Shown one piece after another: positions 56,342 to 64,000 of a DNA stretch of 64,000 bases. Source of the stretch: Patiria pectinifera (taxonomy: Eukaryota > Echinodermata > Asteroidea > Valvatida > Asterinidae); contig CM057141.1 in the NCBI GenBank assembly GCA_029964075.1, positions 13,020,001 to 13,084,000 on the forward strand, in the 5' to 3' direction. Under the pieces are notes generated by a model. That model did no database searches and was not told where the DNA came from. It was given only the letters and a program-made list of their open reading frames with translations. The translations under genes and the position numbers were made by a program. How positions within the stretch are numbered: the stretch's first letter is position 1; each line of letters opens with the position of its first letter.

Positions 56342-56449
56342 AAAGTATGCTTTCAGTTAACACTGTCCATCAATGACGCTATGTGTACAGATGGTGAAGA
56401 AGTGTGAGGGAAAACTGTATATTTCTTGTCTTTTGTATAAATTTCTTAC

Positions 56450-56624
56450 TTTCTTAGTGATCCGTCAGGTGGACAATCTCTTAACTTATATTCAACGCTT
56501 GCTTGGAGATAGTGATGGCATGCTGCGACCAGACCAAATGGCAACACTTGCCCAAGATCGCAGTAAATGGAAGAAGCTTGTAGTCGACTGCTCCGCAGCC
56601 GAAGGATGATGATGATGAGTGATC
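56450..56624 (+). mobile_element. LINE ORF2 3'-end remnant (copy 2 flank)
   Basis: Same fragment as in the copy 1 flank, with one residue change (AHDRSKW to AQDRSKW). It was therefore present before the duplication. Confidence 0.55.
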
Positions 56625-57094
56625 CGTGGCTTTGGAGGATTTTTTTTGGAAGGAAACTAAAATCTGAGAACCATTCGGTTGATAGTCTTGTTCAGACAGC
56701 CGGCCAAAGATATCTATTGTCGGGCCAGGAAACTAGAAAGTCGACTGCCATTACTAGCCACTGCATAAATAGACATGATATTGGTAAGAAGTATAGCAGT
56801 AGGATTAAGTTCTAGGTTACAAAAACAATGTGGAAGTTAAATCATGTAGAGGATGACGGTTCGGGGAACTCAGTTAACAACTATAGCCTATACATGTACA
56901 CAGTACAGCCTTCTTCTTCGTCCCTACAAGTGCAGACTTCATGGCTGAAGATAATCGCACTGCCAGAAACACCGGGGCGAACCCCTTCTCTTAGCAATAA
57001 GTGTACTGGGTTCTTTAACGTGCATTATACATTATACCACACACGGGACCTAAGGCTTTACGTCCCATCCGAAGGACGAAGCAATAATGGTTAA

Positions 57095-57629
57095 AGGTAC
57101 AGTCCATCATTTGTAACTTGTGCATTTTGTTCGTTTAAAGCAACAAAAGTGCTCAAGAACTAAAGAGTAAAGACGGTTGCTGAACAACAAACTTGATGAA
57201 GTTTAGCTCAGCTTTAGCTGTATATATATTTCGAGAAAAACAACATTCTAGGGTCTTGATTTCAAATCAAAAGTTGCTGAATCATGTTTTGAATTCGTCC
57301 GAGACATGTTCTCACTGAGCCAATTGCAGCTACGCAATGTCGCACACTGATCCGATGAATTCTAGCAACCACGCGCACATGTGCGTCGTGCCAATGCTTG
57401 CGCGCGCTTCGCTGAATAACAAAACGAACTACTAATTTAGATTTCCTCCGTAAGAAGAACCGTACCGTTGGAAAGGCCTTCTTTTGATGATTTCTTCAAA
57501 ATGACAGCTTGTCAGAAAGAATAATTTCACAGGGAGTTTAGTCCCCGTACTATCTTTCAACGAAGTATTTTTTTCAACAATAATTACCCTACTTACTTTT
57601 TGGATAGCTGCAAATGATGGACTCTGGCT
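57095..57629. mobile_element. TTAA-flanked MITE (piggyBac-like), copy 2 flank
   Basis: Duplicate of the copy 1 element with the same TTAA flanks and a few small indels, so the insertion is older than the duplication. Confidence 0.65.
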
Positions 57630-57687
57630 TTAAGTGCCTTGCTTAAGGGCACAAGTGTCCGGGCCTGGGCTCGAACCCACGCCACTG

Positions 57688-58158
57688 TAGCCCCATAAAT
57701 GTGGCCAATTACTGGACTGTAACCTCCGTAAATAAAGGCCACACTTCCACCATGTACAAAAACATGTTGAACTTTTTAAAATTTTGATTTTCACATTTAG
57801 GCTTAGTTTGTAGGGTTTTTTTTGCTTATACTCACCCTCTTTATAGGCTAATCAGAAAGTGCAGCCTTTTTCAGATGTCTAATTTTCGTGAAATTTCATA
57901 TTGAAATTTTGATACGCAAACGGGTGCAAACGAATCTGGAAATTTCACGAGAAATAGACATCTGAAAACGGCAGCACTTCCTGATTAGCCTATAAAAGGG
58001 GGCGAGTATGCTCAAAGCAAAAAAAACCTACAAACTATTAACTATGCATTAATGTGAAAATCAAAATTTGACAAAGTTTGACATGTTTTTGTACATGGTG
58101 GAAGTGTGGCCTTTATTTACGGAGGTAGTCCAGTAAATTGGCCACATTTATGGGGCTA
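57688..58158. mobile_element. Inverted-repeat MITE with 9-bp target duplication, copy 2 flank
   Basis: Counterpart of the 18148-18610 element, with the same ACGCCACTG repeats at 57679-57687 and 58159-58167. Its central part retains a segment lost in copy 1 (GATTAGCCTATAAAAG). Confidence 0.65.
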
Positions 58159-59388
58159 ACGCCACTGTTGCCTCTGTACAGCTACTTTCAGAACTGTAAG
58201 GTTTTTACAGTTCTGGAAGTACAGTGCGTCATCGACTGAGTGCATGCATGACCATGACTCAACACAATGATTGAATTGAATGAACAACAACGCATCACCG
58301 ATCACCAGGTTTATAACCAGATAACAGAGAGTGAAATTCTGAGGAAGTATTCTGAATTTTGTTTTTCCACATTGTGGGTATTTCCCAGAGACATGTTGTC
58401 CTCAAAATCAACCCAAACATAACATAATAATACCTCAAACGACATAAATGCCGGATAAATTCCAACATGAACTTGCCGCCAGATAAATCTTCTTTTCAAA
58501 ACATACCGGGTGCCGGTGATGATGGGTTGGGCCGATCCAGCAGGTACGTCCGAGCTCCCGAGCACTCTCCGTACCACACAGATAGCTCATTGTTTATGTG
58601 TTATGAAATTTCAAACCCGCCCTCTTGTGATACAGTTTTATCTAGGGTTTGGTATGGTTCGCGCGCGCAACGCAAGCTATCTATGGCTTATACTAGATAG
58701 AAAACCTACTTGACTCGACTCGTCGGGCAACTTGAAATTGACTGAAGCAGAGATTTTTGTTTTCCTTGCTTATTACTCGTGAACTTCGCTAAAATTCCTA
58801 ACTGATTTTTTTCAAATAGATGTTATTTGCCTTTACACAAAAAAAGCAACCAAAATATATTAAGGCCTACAAACTCTGAACTCCGTGTAATGTCTAAACC
58901 TTTTAATAGCCTACACTCGTTGTTTGAGCAATAACCCGAGCTCAGCAGGTCAAGCTATATTAAGTTGTAAGTTCAGTAAGTGATCGGTCTTGATGTCTTA
59001 CATGAGAAGATTTCGTGAGAAACCGTCAAACAACTAAAAAACATCTTTCGACCGAGAAAAGGCGCGCTGAATAAAACCAGTGGTCTCGCACCGCCAAGAC
59101 AACAATCCACACGCCGTAAAAGGCGCGCACATAAATAGTGGTCTCAACAAAAAAGTTGTAAGTTCAGCAAGTGATCGGTCTTGATGTCTTACATGAGAAG
59201 ATTAAATTTCGTGAGAAACCGTCAAACAACTCAAAAACATCTTACGAGAAAGTGAGTGGTCTCGCACCGCCAAGACAACAATCCGCACGCCGTAGAATAT
59301 TTTAAGTTTCGTTCAATAGAGGGCGTGCCACATAAATAGTGGTCTCAACAACGCATCAACACGGCCGGATGCTGGAAAATTGAACAAA

Positions 59389-59460
59389 ATGAACAAACTC
59401 GTTTCCGATGAACAACTCAAGAAATACGAAATGGATTCAATTGAAATTTCGTACAATTAG
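59389..59460 (+). other. 23-codon conserved small ORF with upstream TATA-like motif (copy 2)
   Basis: Same frame as at 20780, with CATAAATA at 59331-59338. No good splice donor follows before the stop, so whether it is a first exon, a micropeptide or chance is open. Confidence 0.25.
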
Positions 59461-60230
59461 TTTTCACGATGTGTAGCAGAAGTAGTTTGAATGGTGTGAG
59501 AAACTGTGGAGCTATAAATAATATGATCGTAACAATTTGGTGTTTGAAAAGCTAGAAATCCACATTGACTTCCATTAGGATTGCATTTGTCGCGATTAAA
59601 ACCCTGTATTGTTACTGTCATAATAGCTTGATTGTTTGACCTTTTCTTATGAAATTAAATCTGTTCATGTTAAACATCATGACAAATGAGTGCACGAAAA
59701 TTCACTTTTATGTAACGTGTATTTCTTGAGTTGTTGCCCCAAAACGAGGCCGGTAGTTCTGTATTTTAAAATTGAATATTCAGTGATTTGTCATGATGAC
59801 TGTGTAATTACATTATGAGATTGAATTTCATGAGAATCCATCAAACAATGAAAAAGAGCATACCCGAAACAGATATAGTATTTTAAACCTGAAAAATACA
59901 AACCAAATGAAAAATGAAAACAAGGTCCATGGAAAAATAATAATACACTCGTTGTTTGAGCAATAACCCGAGCTCACCAGGTCAGGCTATATTAAGTTGT
60001 AAGTTCAGCAAGTGATCGGTCTTGATGGCTTACATGAGGAGATTAAATTTCGTGAGAAACCGTCAAACAACTCAAAAACATCTTTCGAGAAAAGGCGAGC
60101 TGAATAAAACTGTCTCGCACCGCCAAGACATACATCCGCACGCTATTTTAAGTTTCGTTTAATAGAGGGCCCGCCACATAAATAGTGGTCTCAACAACGC
60201 ATCAACACGGATGCTGGAAAATTGAACAAA

Positions 60231-60302
60231 ATGAACAAACTCGTTTCCGATGAACTACTCAAGAAATACGAAATGGATTCAATTGAAATTTCGTACAATT
60301 AG
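60231..60302 (+). other. 23-codon small ORF, third copy
   Basis: Third instance, inside the ~1-kb tandem repeat; EQL is changed to ELL. CATAAATA lies at 60177-60184. Confidence 0.25.
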
Positions 60303-60879
60303 TTTTTACGATGTGTAGCAGAAGTAGTTTGAATGGCGTGAGAAACTGTGGAGCTATAAATATAATATGATCGTAACAATCTAGTGTTTGAAAAGCTAGA
60401 ACTTCCATTAGGATTGTATTTGTCGCGATTAAAACCCTGTATTGTTACGGTCATAATAGCTTGATTGTTTGACCTTTTCCTATGAAATTAAATCTGTTCA
60501 TGTTAAACATCATGACAAATGAGTGCACGAAAATTCATTTTTATGTAACTTGTATTTCTTGAGTTGTTGCCCCCAAACGAGGCCGGTTGATCTGTATTTT
60601 AAAATTGAATATTCAGTGATTTGTCATGATGGCTGTGCATTTCATGAGAAACCATCAAACAACGAAAAAGAGCATACCCGAAACAAATATAGTATTTTAA
60701 ACCTGAAAAATACAAACCAAATGAAAAATGGAAAGTCAAGGTCCATGGAAACTTTGTTTTGGCGCTGGCCACGTACTTCATCTTTTTTTTGCGTGAAGGC
60801 AACAGATAAAATCTATATCAGGTTTTGCCCTTCAATCACCAACGTATAAACGCTGTACCTCCCGAGTGAAAGTTGGAAA

Positions 60880-60974
60880 AAAAACCACTCGAGTGGAACT
60901 CGAACCCACGACCTCCCGCTTACTTGTCACGTGCAGACGTCTTACCACTCGACCATACACCGAGCTTGCGGGAG
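60880..60974 (-). mobile_element. tRNA-derived SINE head
   Basis: Minus strand: TATGGTCGAGTGGTAAGACG (box A-like), then GTGGGTTCGAGTTCCACTCG (box B). Same family as 37538-37618, with a shared AT-rich tail (AGGTTTTGCCCTTCAAT at 60819). Confidence 0.5.
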
Positions 60975-61024
60975 CGCCTGGCTCATTGATCTGCTTTAAA
61001 AAATCAGTTGAAATTTTTAGTTAA

Positions 61025-61270
61025 AGGGAATATACAACATTTGCAAACACTGGGAAAACAAAACTACCAAATATTTACGAAATAGCTTACTAGGATGTTG
61101 GTAAATGAAAGTCTGAAGCATCCTGTAAAATTATGGCACCTGGTGTGAAGTCATTTCCAAGAAAAGTGGTATTTTGTATAAATTTCCAACGGTGGTCGAC
61201 CGACCACCGTTGGAAAAACCTAACTATTTGTCAACTACTGCTCCAAATTTACCCTTTTTTCAGTCCAATG
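61025..61270. mobile_element. Truncated palindromic-core element with uninterrupted left half
   Basis: After TTAA (61021-61024), AGGGAATATACAACATTTGC begins. It continues across the position where the 7878 element is inserted, and contains the core ACGGTGGTCGACCGACCACC. It stops at a G-run near 61275. Confidence 0.6.
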
Positions 61271-63440
61271 GAGGAAAAGGGGGGGGGGGGAGAAAAGAAA
61301 AGAGGCACAAAGTCATAAATTTTAATTGAATGGATGGGGGGGGGGGCAAATGTCCCTGCCCACTCCCGAAAATTGAGAATATCCTGGAAAAGTACAGGGA
61401 TTTCGGGGAGGGGGTGCTTTCCCCCCTCTAAAAAAAAATCCTGGCTACGCCCATGCGTTTTCGAGATAATGGCAAGGGAAGTTTCTCCTATTTTAAAACT
61501 GCAAAAACTACTACTCAGTTGCAACAACTTTGCAGTAAGGAAACCTTCACATGATTCACATGATCATAGAGGTAAACTTTAATTTGAACCCAGTAATTAG
61601 AATTTACACAATTATTTAGTAAAGATACCAGGCCGTCCCTTCGTGAAAACGAAAATCTCATGCAGTCACGGGCGTCGCTAGACCATTTTCAATGGGGTGG
61701 GGGTGCCATCATGAAATGTGCCGACGGACCGTCACGCAAAATGAGTGTAATTGATAATTTCCGCCCAAACTATTTTCCCCACAAATAAAATAGTACGTAC
61801 GGCGATCGTGATTGGTCAATTGCTTAATCGGGTCATCGTACTCGCGTAACGATGTTGCTTACTGGCTGAACGTATGACCTCAACATCCAAGTCCGCGAAA
61901 TTCGAACAGACAAATGATCGACAATTTTCGTGTTTTTTTTACGGCTTACTGAGCAATTTTTATCGTTGGGAATAATTAACTTTAAAATATATATCATCAT
62001 TTTACAAATGTTCAGCTATGAATTAAGTTGTCCCCAGCTTTGTTGCACGAAACAACAGCTTAAAATGGGATGTATAGCGGCCTAAAAGTAATTATGTTGA
62101 TTATACTTTGAATGGATTTAATTTTTCAGTGGGATAAGTTCAACTTCAAAAGTAAATCGTCAAAATGTGACCCTATCATATTGAAAAGGTTTGGACATTA
62201 TTTTGTTCGTCGCAAAACTGCGTGTACACGCTCAGTGCGTGTGCGCATACCCTGTTCAGGTGCGGGGGATCCTTGAATCCTAAAGTGGAACTTTTTATGC
62301 GAGCGCGCGGAGCGCGAAGCCCTGAAGGCGTATGGGGTCCGGAGCCCGCTGTATAGGGCCCCGGGAATTTTTTGGATTCTAGATGCTCTATGCTACAATC
62401 ATCTGAGGCATTTCCTGGCCACTTTCCCCTGACTTTGAATGAAATATGTGCTCGTGTTTAGGGCCTGAGATGGGGGTGGGTCATCAAAGTTGATATATTA
62501 CATCACAAACATCACATCAAAACTGTAGCTTGATCTATGATTTTGAGTCGTCACTAAGAATCAGCTCAATTCATAACTGCCTGCGTCCTCAGGCGTATAG
62601 TAAAACACGACTGTGCGCGGCAGCTCGTGCTGACATGACAGAATGTCTTTTGCCATAATGTTGCAGAACCGGATTTTAGCTTCGCGGAGTTTTTGTGCAG
62701 CGGTGTTTATTTACAATTTCCATTTTTCTTCTTCCCTCTTCCTTTCCCCTTCCTTCTCCGTTCTTCATTTTCCGTTCTCCGTCATCTTCAAAATGGTCAA
62801 TTTTGACATGCCCGTCCCTTCGTGAAAACGGTGACGATCAGTGCTACAAAAATTATAACAAAATCTATTTTTCGAAGTGAAATTCAAAAACAGAACGAAG
62901 TATGGTGATCCTAATATATACTTGAAATACTTAAAATACCCCCCCTAAAAAAACTATACTATACTATATTCTTAAAAAAGCAGATTTTGAAGGATTTAGA
63001 TAGTTAACTAAATCAAAGATATTGGGAAGATGCAAGGGGTTGTATATAACGGAAATACCTTGAGAAAAGCCGAAAAGACGGCACGATCGTGTCTTAATAC
63101 CGGGTGGCGAGTAGGCCTATTAAAAATAAGATATGTTGGGACTGATCCGTCCGATATATTTTCCCACTTCAAAAGCCAGAACGCATCCGTACCGGCGCTA
63201 AGTTTTTTCTGTGGGCGATGCAGGCCTCTAAGTGTTCTCCGAGAAAGGGGAGGGGAGGGGATATCCAAGGAAACGGTCAATAACATAGGTAGGTGTAAAA
63301 GAATAGTGTACAATACACTCTGACCAAGCTGCCTCTGTCCTGTCCGTATTTTGTGCACAGTCGGACGTCTCCGTACCAGTATATTTTTTTGGGTGTCGGA
63401 GAGATAGAGGGGGGATTGTACGAAAGCCCTGTAGTGCCAT
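61271..63440. other. Non-coding tract with G-runs and dispersed repeats
   Basis: G-runs at 61278 and 61336, and repeat ends such as CTGGCTACGCCCATG (61440-61455) and ACGGGCGTCGCTAGACC (61668). No frame looks like protein. Confidence 0.5.
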
Positions 63441-63454
63441 CAAGTATATGTTTT

Positions 63455-64000
63455 GTCCAAGTTCGTTTTTATGAGGTATATTTTTTCCCAAAGTTCGTTT
63501 TTATGAGATACATTTTGTCGAAGTTCGTTTTTATGAGATACATTTTTCCCAAAGTTCGTTTTTATGAGATACATTTTGTCGAAGTTCGTTTTTATGAGAT
63601 ACATTTTCTCGATGTTCGTTTTTATGAGATATATTTTGTCGAAGTTCGTTTTTATGAGATATATTTTACGGAGTTACGGAGTTTATGAAGTTACGGAGCC
63701 CCTAAAGGAACATCCAAAATTATTTTTTTTTATCTCGTGCGCACGACATAATATCTCGTGCGCACGACATAATATCTCGTGCACACGAGATGTATCTCGT
63801 GCGCACGACATAATTATCTCGTGCGCACGACATATATCTCATGCGCACGAGATGATTATGTCGTGCGCATGAAATAAGGAAATAATTTTGGATGTCCCTT
63901 TAGGGGCTCCGTAACTTCATAAAACTCCGTAACTCCGTAAAATATATCTCATAAAAACGAACTTCGAGAAAATGTATCTCATAAAAACGAACTTCGAGAA
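63455..64000. mobile_element. Fold-back element truncated by the window end
   Basis: Left arm: seven ~30-bp units with GTTCGTTTTTATGAGATA (63461-63661), then TTACGGAGTTACGGAG and GAGCCCCTAAAGG. Centre: ATCTCGTGCGCACGA palindromic units (63735-63870). Right arm: the same blocks inverted (CCTTTAGGGGCTCCGTAA, ATCTCATAAAAACGAACTTC) running off the edge. Confidence 0.75.

Larger units (their letters stand above)
58914..60750. repeat. ~1.03-kb tandem duplication upstream of receptor copy 2
   Basis: CACTCGTTGTTTGAGCAATA occurs at 58914 and 59946, and the following ~800-900 bp are shared. Inside the first unit a ~230-bp stretch (AAGTTGTAAGTTCAGCAAGT from 59153) is repeated again. Copy 1 has a single unit (from 19335). 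Confidence 0.7.

Noticed and set aside
63008-63358. 116-codon minus-strand and 97-codon plus-strand ORFs overlapping each other
   Set aside because: No domain, unusual composition, and no splice or start context; chance frames in unique sequence.

Overview
This is animal (metazoan) nuclear DNA: short exons with GT/AG junctions, long AT-rich introns, and dense non-autonomous transposons. Scavenger-receptor cysteine-rich (SRCR) genes and the style of the dispersed repeats point to an invertebrate deuterostome. An echinoderm, perhaps a sea star, is my best guess, but the sequence alone does not settle it.

The main content is two copies, both on the minus strand, of one gene for a cell-surface receptor with eight SRCR domains. 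Copy 2 (36453..56215) is complete. Its eleven coding exons encode a signal peptide, eight one-exon SRCR domains joined at phase-1 introns, a transmembrane exon and a short cytoplasmic tail. Exon lengths add to 3156 nt, or 1051 residues. Copy 1 (930..16451) has the first nine exons. The window starts exactly at the splice acceptor of its transmembrane exon, so the last two exons lie off the left edge. The repeating unit is about 38.5-39.8 kb, and homology runs from 1..20966 against 38445..59576. Domains 1-2-3 resemble domains 4-5-6 in order, so the ectodomain has internally duplicated a three-domain block. The tail carries two PPxY motifs that overlap a YxN and a YxxL motif.

Layout: 1-16.5 kb, receptor copy 1; 16.5-21.0 kb, its upstream flank with a LINE 3' remnant, several MITEs and a 1.1-kb fold-back element absent from copy 2; 21.2-26.3 kb, plus-strand 3' exons of a gamma-butyrobetaine dioxygenase-like gene, 5'-truncated next to the duplication breakpoint and with a decayed LINE in its last intron; 27.9-30.6 kb, a satellite array of ~219 bp; 31.1-32.6 kb, fold-back elements; 32.6-36.4 kb, a repeat-poor AT-rich tract downstream of receptor copy 2; 36.4-56.2 kb, receptor copy 2; 56.2-60.8 kb, its upstream flank with a ~1-kb local tandem duplication; 60.8-64 kb, repeats, ending in a fold-back truncated by the window edge.

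The two copies differ unevenly. Some multi-kilobase blocks are almost identical and others differ by several percent. Four insertions present in only one copy have clean target-site duplications against an empty site in the other. This fits a recent tandem duplication with later transposition and possibly gene conversion. It would also fit two divergent haplotypes placed in tandem by assembly, and that alternative should be excluded first.
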